The notes under the pieces: generated by a model | Database searches by the model: none | What the model was told of the DNA's origin: nothing | The model's input: the letters and a program-made list of their open reading frames with translations, nothing else | Part shown: in pieces, positions 49,597-56,588 of the stretch | Layout of the letters: each line of letters starts with the position of its first letter | How positions within the stretch are numbered: position 1 is the stretch's first letter | Source: CAYVQE01 sp964633205 | GTDB taxonomy: Bacteria > Myxococcota > B64-G9 | Assembly: GCA_964633205.1 (NCBI GenBank) | Contig: CAZWFN010000003.1 | Location: 1-64,000 of the forward strand | DNA: 64,000 nt | Reading direction: 5' to 3' | Program-made: the position numbers and the translations under genes

Positions 49597-50714
49597 CAGT
49601 CGTTTCTCGATTCGAGCACCAGCTCCACGATGTGCTCGGCTTGCTCCAGCCCGCGGGCCGGCAGGGCCACCACGTCCAGGGCCGCCTGGAACACGTCCAC
49701 CACCTGTGTGCTGCCCTTGGCCCCTGACGCTCGGACCACCGACTGGGGGCTGCGCGACTGGAGCAGGTGGAATTGGGCGTCGCGCTCGTCGCAGCGCTCC
49801 AAGTCGAAGCTCTCCAGGTAGTAGTCGACGGGGCCGATCACATGGACGTCGACGAAGTCCACCGCTGCGTGCAACACGCCCAGCTCCTTGCAGGCCGAGA
49901 ATCCGCCCAGCACGCCCAACGTCTCTCCGTCGATTTTGGCCGTGAGTTTTTTCGGATCGGGCGGGGTCACGAACAGGCTGCGCACCGGCAGCCTGGGAGC
50001 CGGCCTGAGCTTTTCTTGGGCGAACCACAGCTCGATCAGGTCGGGCACCCGGACCAGTTTGAGCCCTGAGTTCGTGCGGCGCAGGAAGTCGGCCCCCTCC
50101 ATCAGCCGGAGGAATTTGTAGACCTTGTCCAGCGACACTCTTGAGGTTTGCTGCAGTTCGGCGGCGGTGCGGTAGGGGCCCTGGGGGCCAGTCCACAGCG
50201 GTTTTTTTAGCCCGGGCAGCAGCAGCAGCTTGAGCAGCCACTGGTTCAGGTCCGAGAACATGCGCCGGTTGGGTTTGGGGGCAGGCGCAGGCGAGGGCAG
50301 GGCGCCTCGCTGCTCGGCGTCGACGTCCAGGGACGGGATGCACACCCGGCGGCGGCCGGAGCGGGAGAGGACCGCCCAGCCCGTCTTCGGCAGGTAGCGA
50401 CCCATGAACCGGTCGGCCGCTCCGAGGGCTTTTGTTCCGGCGGTCGGCGCCACGACCCCCACCAGCGGCAGGGGGCCCTTGGCGCCCGCCCTGTGGTCCG
50501 CCTGGACGGCGCCCGCGGCCAGCTGGCCGACGAGATCCTGGACCCGAAGCTGGGACAGCTCCTTGACCTCGACCAGCAGCTTTTTGCGACCCAGCCTGGC
50601 GGTAAAGCCCATCGAGTCGGGTTCGGACCAGGCGTCCTTGGGCCTGACTTCGAGCTTGGGAATCAGCCCTGAGAGGGCCTGGCTCGCGAAGCCGATCGGG
50701 TCGTCGAATGCCAT
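49596..50714 (-). CDS. AbiEi-like regulator with winged helix and possible nuclease-fold N-terminus
   Basis: The 372-residue protein is encoded directly before the AbiEii-like gene with a four-base overlap, the order of type IV toxin-antitoxin pairs (antitoxin first). The middle (about 170-235) is a winged helix: GPYRTAAELQQTSRVSLDKV, then YKFLRLMEGADFLRR. The N-terminal 110 residues contain GRKKLLVEVKELSQ, where the E-x-K pattern is like PD-(D/E)xK folds, although the proposed Asp is not clear. The C-terminal half is unassigned and likely contacts the toxin. A palindromic A/T-rich site just upstream suits autoregulation. Confidence 0.6.
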   Translation of the reverse strand: MAFDDPIGFASQALSGLIPKLEVRPKDAWSEPDSMGFTARLGRKKLLVEVKELSQLRVQDLVGQLAAGAVQADHRAGAKGPLPLVGVVAPTAGTKALGAADRFMGRYLPKTGWAVLSRSGRRRVCIPSLDVDAEQRGALPSPAPAPKPNRRMFSDLNQWLLKLLLLPGLKKPLWTGPQGPYRTAAELQQTSRVSLDKVYKFLRLMEGADFLRRTNSGLKLVRVPDLIELWFAQEKLRPAPRLPVRSLFVTPPDPKKLTAKIDGETLGVLGGFSACKELGVLHAAVDFVDVHVIGPVDYYLESFDLERCDERDAQFHLLQSRSPQSVVRASGAKGSTQVVDVFQAALDVVALPARGLEQAEHIVELVLESRND

Positions 50715-50721
50715 GCCATCT

Positions 50722-50765
50722 CCTATTCTGAGCAGAATAATAATACAGTACAGAATAAATTACAA
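50722..50765 (-). promoter_or_regulatory. A/T-rich promoter-operator region of the AbiE-like pair
   Basis: These 44 bases are the most A/T-rich of the window. A palindrome ATTCTGAGCAGAAT covers 50729-50742, and a third half-site CAGAAT occurs at 50753-50758. On the minus strand TATTATTATTCTG can serve as a -10 region just before the ATG of the AbiEi-like gene. Repeated half-sites fit repression by a winged-helix antitoxin. Confidence 0.45.
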
Positions 50766-50977
50766 CTACTGGATCGGGGCCATTTCTGGGTTTTGAAAAC
50801 GGTCGTCCCCGCGGCATTTGGCGATGTGAGCCCTGAACGCTTACTGCGAGTAAATATCTGGGAGAAGCTGGTCTCCTTCGAAAACCTCCTACCTGGCCGA
50901 GGCACAGGCCCGCCACCGGCGCGCTGAAAAAACTGCTGGCCGGGCTGGCGGACTGACTCCGGCTGCGCGGCGCCTCG

Positions 50978-52072
50978 TCAATCCGCTGCCGCGGGGGCAT
51001 CGCGGCGCAGGCGGACGCGGGCGAGGACCGGGTTGTGGTCGGAGTGGGCGAAGCCGAGATCGGCGCATTCGACCGCCAGCAGCTCCACGTCGGGTCCGAG
51101 CAGAAAGGCGTCGACCGTGGTGGTGAAGGTCTCGCCCGGGCGGTAGGGCGCGTCGGTGGCCCGCAGGCTGGGCCTGTCCGCATCCCAGGCCCGGCGCCAG
51201 CCGGGCGGGGTCCAGCCGGCCGGCACCTGCTGGAACCAGTCGGGCCGGCGCCCGGCCGGGCCGAACTGATCGGGCGCCAGCCCGGGCGGGGCGTGGTTCC
51301 AGTCGCCGCCGACCACCACGTGGTGGCCGGCCGCGGCCAGCCGCAGCATGTGTTTTTTCAAAAAGGCCATCTGGGCGGCGCGCAGCCGGCCGTCGCGGTC
51401 GAAGGCCGACAGGTGCAGGTGCAGCAGCACCCAGTCGTGCCCGTCCGGCGCGGCCAGGCGCAGCTGGTGGACGCAGCGCTTGAGGTGGAACACCCGCACC
51501 GGCCAGGCGTAGTCGCCGGGTAGCTGCAGCCGCAGCGCGCCGCTGGGTCGCGGCCGGCTCAGGCTCAACAGGCCGGAGTGCACCTTGCCCAGCGGCCGGC
51601 GCAGCGGGTAGGGGATGTAGGCCACCCGGAAGTTGAGCGCCCGGGCGCGGAAGTGGGCCGGCAGCGCGGCCGCGATCACCCGCGCCTGATCCATGCCGAA
51701 GCTGCGCGCGGCGTCGAAGTCGACCTCCTGCAGCAGCACCACCGCCGCTGGGTGGGCCGCCAGCCAGACGGCCAGCTGGCGCAGGTTGCGCTCCACCCGC
51801 CCGCGCGAGCGCGGCCGCACCTGCGCCCCGCCGTCCATGAAGAAGTCGGCCCCGCGGTCCAGCCCGGCGTAGCCCAGGTTCCAGCTCAGCAAGCTGAGCT
51901 CGGCCCCGGCCGCCGGCGGCTCGGCCGGGGCCTCGTGGCCGGGCGCCACCGGGGTGGGCATGCGGTCGTCGGGCCGCCATTCGAGCATTAGCAACAACCC
52001 CAGCGCCAGCAGCAGCAGCCCCAAAAGCCCCAGGCCCAGGCGCGCCAGCCAGCGGGTGATGCGGGTTCTCAT
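50978..52072 (-). CDS. Membrane-anchored endonuclease/exonuclease/phosphatase (EEP) family protein
   Basis: The start at ATG 52070-52072 places a single membrane anchor at residues 9-30; the frame is open further upstream without a better start. The 364-residue protein has all EEP catalytic motifs: LSWNLGYAGLD (Asn), VVLLQEVDFD (Glu), LLHLHLSAFD (His/Asp), VGGDWNHAP (Asp, Asn) and FAHSDHNPV (Asp, His). The family includes nucleases, sphingomyelinases and phosphoinositide phosphatases. The anchor suggests action outside the cytoplasm on nucleic acid or lipid. The last 80 residues lie within the right copy of the direct repeat. Confidence 0.85.
   Translation of the reverse strand: MRTRITRWLARLGLGLLGLLLLALGLLLMLEWRPDDRMPTPVAPGHEAPAEPPAAGAELSLLSWNLGYAGLDRGADFFMDGGAQVRPRSRGRVERNLRQLAVWLAAHPAAVVLLQEVDFDAARSFGMDQARVIAAALPAHFRARALNFRVAYIPYPLRRPLGKVHSGLLSLSRPRPSGALRLQLPGDYAWPVRVFHLKRCVHQLRLAAPDGHDWVLLHLHLSAFDRDGRLRAAQMAFLKKHMLRLAAAGHHVVVGGDWNHAPPGLAPDQFGPAGRRPDWFQQVPAGWTPPGWRRAWDADRPSLRATDAPYRPGETFTTTVDAFLLGPDVELLAVECADLGFAHSDHNPVLARVRLRRDAPAAAD
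51005..51251. repeat. 247-bp direct repeat, right copy
   Basis: This copy lies within the intact EEP-family gene; its twin is at 48404-48650. The pair brackets 2,354 bases holding the AbiE-like genes and a piece of foreign-looking, less GC-rich DNA (50715-50960). Confidence 0.92.
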
Positions 52073-52108
52073 GAGCAGCGAGGCTAGCACCGCACAAATC
52101 GCGGCACA

Positions 52109-52182
52109 AGAGGCTCTACTCGGTGGACAAAAGCATGCAGACTTGACTCGTTTGTTCAGCTCAGGCCGACTCAAGAGCCTCT
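52109..52182. repeat. Imperfect inverted repeat between the EEP and mntA-like genes
   Basis: AGAGGCTCTACTCGG at 52109-52123 is matched by CCGACTCAAGAGCCTCT at 52166-52182, with two extra bases and one mismatch in the arm. The 42-base loop includes TTGACTCG. It could be a structured leader, a protein site or a trace of a lost mobile element. Confidence 0.5.
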
Positions 52183-52250
52183 AGCAGGCCCCGGGCCGAA
52201 GGGGCAAGCCGCCTTGGCCCGCAACGGCAATGGCCCTATACTCGAAGGCG

Positions 52251-52718
52251 ATGAGCGATCGCGGCGACATCAAGCCCGCAGAATGCGAGGCCCTGGGCGA
52301 AGCGCTGGCCGCTGATGATTCCCGGCTCGGCATCGTGGCCGCTTACCTCCACGGCTCGCGGGCCCGCGGCGAGGCGCTGGCGGACAGCGATATCGACATC
52401 GCCGTGTTCACCGACGGCTCCGCGGCCCGGGCGGGCGACACCACCCGGCTCGAGTTCGAGCTGTGCGAGCGGCTGGAGCGCACCAGCGGGCTCAAGCGGC
52501 TCGACGTGCGCATCCTCGACCGGGCGCCGTTGATGGCGCGGGGCAAGGTGCTGACCGAGGGGCGGCTGCTGTACTCGGGTGACGAAAGCGCCCGCGTGCG
52601 GTTGGAGCGCGACACCCGCATCCGCTATCTCGACTATCTGCCCAAGATGAGGTGGCTCAACCGGGCCCTGCTGGCAAGCATGGCCGAGAAGGGACTCGGC
52701 GATGGTGGATCCCGATAG
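52251..52718 (+). CDS. MntA-type minimal nucleotidyltransferase (antitoxin)
   Basis: In HEPN/MNT modules this protein adds AMP residues to the HEPN toxin and silences it. The 155-residue product has the full signature YLHGSRARGEALADSDIDIAVF (Gly-Ser, then Asp-x-Asp) and a third Asp in KRLDVRILD. The helical C-terminus RYLDYLPKMRWLNRALLASM is standard. ATG 52251 is preferred over ATG 52230 because the conserved part begins later and AAGGCG lies near. The HEPN partner downstream is reduced to a stub. Confidence 0.88.
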   Translation: MSDRGDIKPAECEALGEALAADDSRLGIVAAYLHGSRARGEALADSDIDIAVFTDGSAARAGDTTRLEFELCERLERTSGLKRLDVRILDRAPLMARGKVLTEGRLLYSGDESARVRLERDTRIRYLDYLPKMRWLNRALLASMAEKGLGDGGSR

Positions 52719-52761
52719 GGTGCGGCGGCTGATGGCGCGGCTGGTCAGGGACTCGCGATGA
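52702..52761 (+). pseudogene. Remnant of a HEPN (HepT) toxin gene
   Basis: An ATG overlapping the end of the mntA-like gene opens a frame of 19 codons with the product MVDPDRVRRLMARLVRDSR, then TGA. HepT toxins start in just this way (Val-Asp-x-x-x-Val/Leu-x-x-Arg-Leu) and run to about 110-140 residues. The rest is missing: the next bases belong to the 3' end of the convergent gene. The active-site R-x4-6-H motif is absent, so no toxin is made. Confidence 0.6.
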
Positions 52762-53587
52762 GCCCGGGTTCGGCGGCGGGGCGGGTTGGGGATGCGGTCT
52801 GTTGGGCGGGCTCGGGCTCGGGGCGGGCGGCGACCAGCAGGCGGGTCTTTTCCAGCACGCCCTGGGCCAGCGCCTCGGCGGCAGCCTCGAGCAGGCGCTG
52901 TTTCAGCGCCCGCCGCTTGCGCTGCAGGTAGTAGGGGCTCTCGTCGCTGGTGTCGTGCACCCGCTCGAACACGGTGAACAGGATGGTGCCGGTCTTGGCG
53001 TCGAACAGGGTGGCCTCCAGCACGCCGGCCGCCTCCAGGGTGCGCGAGGGCGCGGCCAGCGCGCCGATCACGGTCGGGTAGAGCCAGGCCCAGCCGTTGA
53101 GGTAGCTGCGGTCGATGAAGCGGTGGCGGTAGAGCAGCAGGTACTCGGCCCGGTAGCGGGCGGCCAGCTCGCGCAGCCCGGGGATGCCGCTGGTGGCCGG
53201 CCAGTCGGTGGAGATCTCGGTGGCCACCTCGAAGAAAGCGGCCTCGTCCAGCACCCGGGTGAGCACGGCCGGCACGTCGGCCAGCGGCAGCTCGGCGTCC
53301 GGGTCGTAGCGCTCGGCCACCTGCACCACCCCCACCCGGGCGTCGCGCTCCAGAAACACCGGCGCGGCCAGCACCTGGCGCAGGGCCTGCTCGCTGATGG
53401 TGCCGACTTTGTCGCGCTTGAAGTGGTTCTTCTCGAGCTTTTGGGATTGCTGCGCCACCGGCAGCGGTTCCATCTGCGGTGCCCGCAGCTCGCCGCGGGC
53501 GGCGGCGCAGCCGCCGGCGGCCGCGGCGGCGGCCAGGGTCAACGACAGCAACAGGGCATGGGCGGTCATGGGCTTGGCGGACGACAT
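52745..53587 (-). CDS. Lipoprotein of unknown function
   Basis: The ATG at 53585-53587 follows AGGAGG. The 280-residue protein has a signal peptide with lipobox AGGC, then a mixed alpha/beta domain. VGVVQVAERYDPDAELPLAD begins a possible first strand-helix unit. YRAEYLLLYRHRFIDRSYLNGWAWLYPTV... shows a hydrophobic turn and GTILFTVFERVH a late strand. The helical end is Ala/Glu-rich with a Pro-rich tail. The pattern resembles other bacterial lipoproteins that sum up periplasmic stress, but no family is named. Its 3' end overlaps the HepT stub. Confidence 0.72.
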   Translation of the reverse strand: MSSAKPMTAHALLLSLTLAAAAAAGGCAAARGELRAPQMEPLPVAQQSQKLEKNHFKRDKVGTISEQALRQVLAAPVFLERDARVGVVQVAERYDPDAELPLADVPAVLTRVLDEAAFFEVATEISTDWPATSGIPGLRELAARYRAEYLLLYRHRFIDRSYLNGWAWLYPTVIGALAAPSRTLEAAGVLEATLFDAKTGTILFTVFERVHDTSDESPYYLQRKRRALKQRLLEAAAEALAQGVLEKTRLLVAARPEPEPAQQTASPTRPAAEPGLIASP

Positions 53588-53660
53588 GGTAGCGACCTCC
53601 TGGTCTCGGTTTTCATCGTGCATTCACCCCGGCCAACGCCTCCACCCGGACCGGGCTTAC

Positions 53661-53679
53661 ACCGCCGGGCGGTTTTTTT
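53661..53679 (+). terminator. Terminator-like hairpin with no clear upstream gene
   Basis: ACCGCCGGGCGGT folds into a short GC stem followed by seven T (53673-53679). No plus-strand gene ends near. It lies in the 316-base gap 53588-53903 between divergent genes. That gap otherwise shows only GC-rich sequence and the AAGGAG ribosome site before 53904. Confidence 0.35.
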
Positions 53680-53903
53680 GTGTCCCGGCACCTGTAAGCC
53701 GGGCCCCGGAGTGTGCGTTGGATCACCGGTGGCGCGACCGGCGCGCTGCCGGGCCGGGTGCAGCGGCGGCAGCGCGGGGCGCGGCCCGGCCCGGCCCTTG
53801 GGGGCGAAGCGGAGGCCCGGCATGACCGGACGGCACAGCGACGGGCGGTTTGTCCTCGGGCCGGCCAGCGGGTATCGTGGCCGGCGGGGAAGGAGCCCGC
53901 GGC

Positions 53904-54518
53904 TTGGCGAACGACTACCGCGATGCGGTCTGGCTGGAGCGCGAGCGGGCGCTGATCGCGCGCGCCCGCGACGGCGACCGCCAGGCCTTCGGCGAGCTCT
54001 ACCGCGCCCTGGCGCCGGATCTGTACCGCCAGGTGCTGCTGCCGCGGCTGTCGGATCCGGCGGCGGCCGAGGACGCGCTGGCCGAGACCTTCGCCGCGGC
54101 CTTCCGCCGGCTCGACGGCTACCGCGACCAGGGCCGCAGCCTGTTCTTTTGGCTGGCGCGCATCGCCGCCAACCAGGCCATCGACCAGCACCGCCGCCGA
54201 GGCCGCAAGCGGCGCGCGCTCGACGGCCTGCGCCGGCTGTGCCGGCCGCTGGCCCAGCCCGCGACCGGCGCCGACGAGGAGCTGATCCAGCGCCTCGACG
54301 CGCCCGCGCTGCAGCGCCGGGTGCAGGCCGCGCTGGGGCGCCTGCGGCCGCGCTACCGGCGCGCGCTGGAGCTGCGCTTTTTCGAGGGGCTGGATCGGGT
54401 GGGCTGCGCGGCGCGGCTGGAGCTGAAGCTGGGCACCTTCGACGTGCTGTTGCTGCGGGCCCTGCGGGCGTTCAAAAAGGAGTGGGAGCATGAGCGACGA
54501 AGCGCCGAGCAAGCGTGA
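53904..54518 (+). CDS. ECF-family RNA polymerase sigma factor (second)
   Basis: Starts at TTG 53904, eight to nine bases after AAGGAG. The 204-residue protein has sigma-2 at about 15-90 (DPAAAEDALAETFAAAFRRL, SLFFWLARIAANQAIDQHRR) and sigma-4 at about 135-190 (LRPRYRRALELRFFEGLDRV, followed by ELKLGTFDVLLLRAL). The sigma-4 recognition helix is slightly unusual (LGTFDVLLLRALRAFKK). The end overlaps the next gene by 29 bases, showing translational coupling with a probable membrane anti-sigma factor. Confidence 0.88.
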   Translation: MANDYRDAVWLERERALIARARDGDRQAFGELYRALAPDLYRQVLLPRLSDPAAAEDALAETFAAAFRRLDGYRDQGRSLFFWLARIAANQAIDQHRRRGRKRRALDGLRRLCRPLAQPATGADEELIQRLDAPALQRRVQAALGRLRPRYRRALELRFFEGLDRVGCAARLELKLGTFDVLLLRALRAFKKEWEHERRSAEQA

Positions 54519-55236
54519 ACAGCGCCAGGCCGAGGCGCTGGCCCGGGCGCTGGAGGGCCAGGCCGAGGCCGGCCCGGCCCCGCCCGAGGCGCTGGAGGCG
54601 GCCGGCCTGCTGGTCCAGAGCCGCGACGAGCCGCTCGCGGCCGAGCGCAAGCAGGCCATCTACGCGCGCGTGGAGGCGGCGCTCGCTGCGCCGCAGTCCG
54701 CCGCGGCCGGGCGCCGCCGCCGCAGCTGGTGGCTGCCGGGCACGCTGGCCGCCACCGCGGCCGCGGCCGCGGCGCTGGCCCTGATGCTGTGGCTGCCGCT
54801 GGAGCCGAGCCCCACCGGCCTGCCGCGGCCCGACAGCGCCCTGCTGCACCAGCAGGCGCGGGCCGCCGCCGGCCAGGCCGCAGCCGCCCGCGGCCTGGCC
54901 CGCCACATGCGCGCCTACCGCCGCGTCGTGCTGGCCGAGCTCGAGCAGCGCTACCGCCCCGCCGCGGCGCCCGCGCCCGCGGCCGTCAGATCCGGCCGCA
55001 GCGCCCCGGCGGCGCGCTCGGTCCTGGCTCCGGCCCCCGGCCGGCCGCAGCGCCCCAACCTCCCGGCGGGCGGCCGCTTCGCAACAACCCCGGCGGGTAA
55101 CCCGTCTCGCGCCGCGGCCGCCGGCGGCGGCCGGGCAACCCCCGCTGGGCGCTGTTCCGTTTCCTTTTCGGTTCAATGGCCGCCCGCCGGGCGGGTGGCC
55201 TGGGCCGGCGGCCAGGGGGGCGATCATGACGGCTAG
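54490..55236 (+). CDS. Probable membrane anti-sigma-like protein
   Basis: The 248-residue product has a charged helical N-terminus (1-75), one membrane helix at about 84-100 (LPGTLAATAAAAAALALMLWLPL) and an outer helical part to about 155. This is the topology of single-pass anti-sigma factors, and the gene overlaps the ECF sigma gene by 29 bases. No zinc motif H-x3-C-x2-C is visible. The last 90 residues are Pro/Gly/Arg-rich and may be disordered; a frameshift near 54970 cannot be excluded. The 3' end overlaps the next lipoprotein gene by 11 bases. Confidence 0.65.
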   Translation: MSDEAPSKREQRQAEALARALEGQAEAGPAPPEALEAAGLLVQSRDEPLAAERKQAIYARVEAALAAPQSAAAGRRRRSWWLPGTLAATAAAAAALALMLWLPLEPSPTGLPRPDSALLHQQARAAAGQAAAARGLARHMRAYRRVVLAELEQRYRPAAAPAPAAVRSGRSAPAARSVLAPAPGRPQRPNLPAGGRFATTPAGNPSRAAAAGGGRATPAGRCSVSFSVQWPPAGRVAWAGGQGGDHDG

Positions 55237-55732
55237 GCTGCGCTGGATGCTGCCGCCGCTGCTGCTGGGCCTGGTGTTGGCGGCCGGCTGCAGCCGGCGC
55301 GGCGAGGCCGGGCCCTGGCTGGCCCGGGCCCTGGCCGCCCACCAGCGGGCCGACGCCCAGCTCGACCGCGGCCGGCTGGACGCCGCCCGCCAGAGCCTGC
55401 AGGCCATGGTCGAGCAGCCGCCGCCGGCCGGGCTGGCCGCGGTCGACGCCCGGGTGGTGCGCCAGGACGCCTTCTACCGGCTGGCCCAGATCGAGCTTTT
55501 GGCCGACAGGCCGCGGGCGGCGCTGGACTGGTGCCGCCAGGGCCTGGCCCTGGGCGATGGCGGCGACCTGTTCGCCGCCAATTTGCACCTGGACCGCGGC
55601 CGGGCGCTGGAGCGGCTGGGCCGCGACCGTGACGCGGCCGCCGCCTACCACCGGGCGCTGCTGATCAACGAAAAGCTGCTGGCCGCGGCCCTGGGCCAGC
55701 GGGCGCCGCAGCCGCGGGACGAGCACCCATGA
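55226..55732 (+). CDS. TPR-containing lipoprotein
   Basis: The 168-residue protein has a signal peptide with lipobox AAGC, then three TPR-like helix pairs (FYRLAQIELLADRPRAALDW; NLHLDRGRALERLGRDRDAAA). It belongs to the sigma operon by overlap with the preceding gene. TPR lipoproteins act as scaffolds at the outer or inner membrane; the partner is unknown. Confidence 0.75.
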   Translation: MTARLRWMLPPLLLGLVLAAGCSRRGEAGPWLARALAAHQRADAQLDRGRLDAARQSLQAMVEQPPPAGLAAVDARVVRQDAFYRLAQIELLADRPRAALDWCRQGLALGDGGDLFAANLHLDRGRALERLGRDRDAAAAYHRALLINEKLLAAALGQRAPQPRDEHP

Positions 55733-55790
55733 TGCCGCACAGCGCCGCCACCCCACCGGCAACGGCGCCGCGGCCGGAGGATGGGATCCC

Positions 55791-56186
55791 ATGACCTTGC
55801 GCATCGCTGCTGTTCTGTTCGCTGTGGCCCTGGCCGCCGGCGCCGCGCTCGGCGGCTGCGCCGCGGCCGGCAGCCAGGCCGAGCTGACCCCCCAACCCGG
55901 CCTGCGGCCCGACCCGGCCGAGCTGCGCCGGGCCGACGCGCTGCTGGCCGAGCAGCGCCGGCTGGCCGAGCAGCTGGCCGGCGGGCTCAACGCCAGCGCC
56001 AGCCCCGACTGCGAGCGCGCCCGCGAGCTGGCCGACGCCATCTGCCAGCTGGCCGACCGCATCTGCGCCATCGCCCGGCGCCACCCGCACGACGGCGAGC
56101 TGGAAAAGCGCTGCCGCGACGCCCGCCAGCGCTGCGAGAGCGGCCGCGCCCGGCTGGCGGTGCGCTGTCCGGCCGGGGTCGAGTGA
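55791..56186 (+). CDS. Small Cys-rich lipoprotein of unknown function
   Basis: The 131-residue protein has a signal peptide with lipobox LGGC, then helices rich in Arg/Ala/Leu. It contains five further Cys (CERARELADAICQLADRIC, KRCRDARQRCES, VRC) that may form disulfides between helices. The stop overlaps the next start by one base. No family is recognised. Confidence 0.7.
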   Translation: MTLRIAAVLFAVALAAGAALGGCAAAGSQAELTPQPGLRPDPAELRRADALLAEQRRLAEQLAGGLNASASPDCERARELADAICQLADRICAIARRHPHDGELEKRCRDARQRCESGRARLAVRCPAGVE

Positions 56187-56497
56187 TGCGCGGCCTGCTG
56201 CTGCTCGGCCTGCTGCTGCTCGGTCTGGTCGTGCTGCTGGTCGCGCTCCGAGGCCGCGGCAAGGCCCTGTTCCGCATCCGCATCCGCGGCGGCCGGGCCG
56301 AGCTGCGCGGCCAGGTCCCCGGCCGCAGCCAGGCCGACGTGCTCGAGTTCGTCGACAGCCTCGAGCTGCCCGACGGAGCCGAGATCAGCGGCCACCCCGC
56401 TGCCCGCAACCAAGACCCCGGCCGCGGCTTCGAGCTGCGCTTCAGCAAGATCCCCCAGCCCACCCGGCAACGCATCCGCAACTACCTCTACCTGTGA
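56186..56497 (+). CDS. Single-pass membrane protein, DUF3634-like
   Basis: The 103-residue product has one membrane helix (residues 3-21), a basic stop-transfer and the soluble pattern LFRIRIRGGRAELRGQVPG. The end is KIPQPTRQRIRNYLYL. It resembles the DUF3634 family of small membrane proteins of unknown role. It shares one base with the preceding stop and is the last gene of the sigma operon. Confidence 0.65.
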   Translation: MRGLLLLGLLLLGLVVLLVALRGRGKALFRIRIRGGRAELRGQVPGRSQADVLEFVDSLELPDGAEISGHPAARNQDPGRGFELRFSKIPQPTRQRIRNYLYL

Positions 56498-56588
56498 CCC
56501 CGCCGGACCGGACGCGCCCGCCCGGGACCGGAGCTCCCCAGCGCCGGCCGGGCGGGTACCGTACGAGACATGGAACCCCGGCCCGGGG

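Noticed and set aside
48404..51251. Insertion sequence or integrase-driven element
   Set aside because: No transposase, integrase, short terminal inverted repeats or tRNA attachment site is seen; only long direct repeats.
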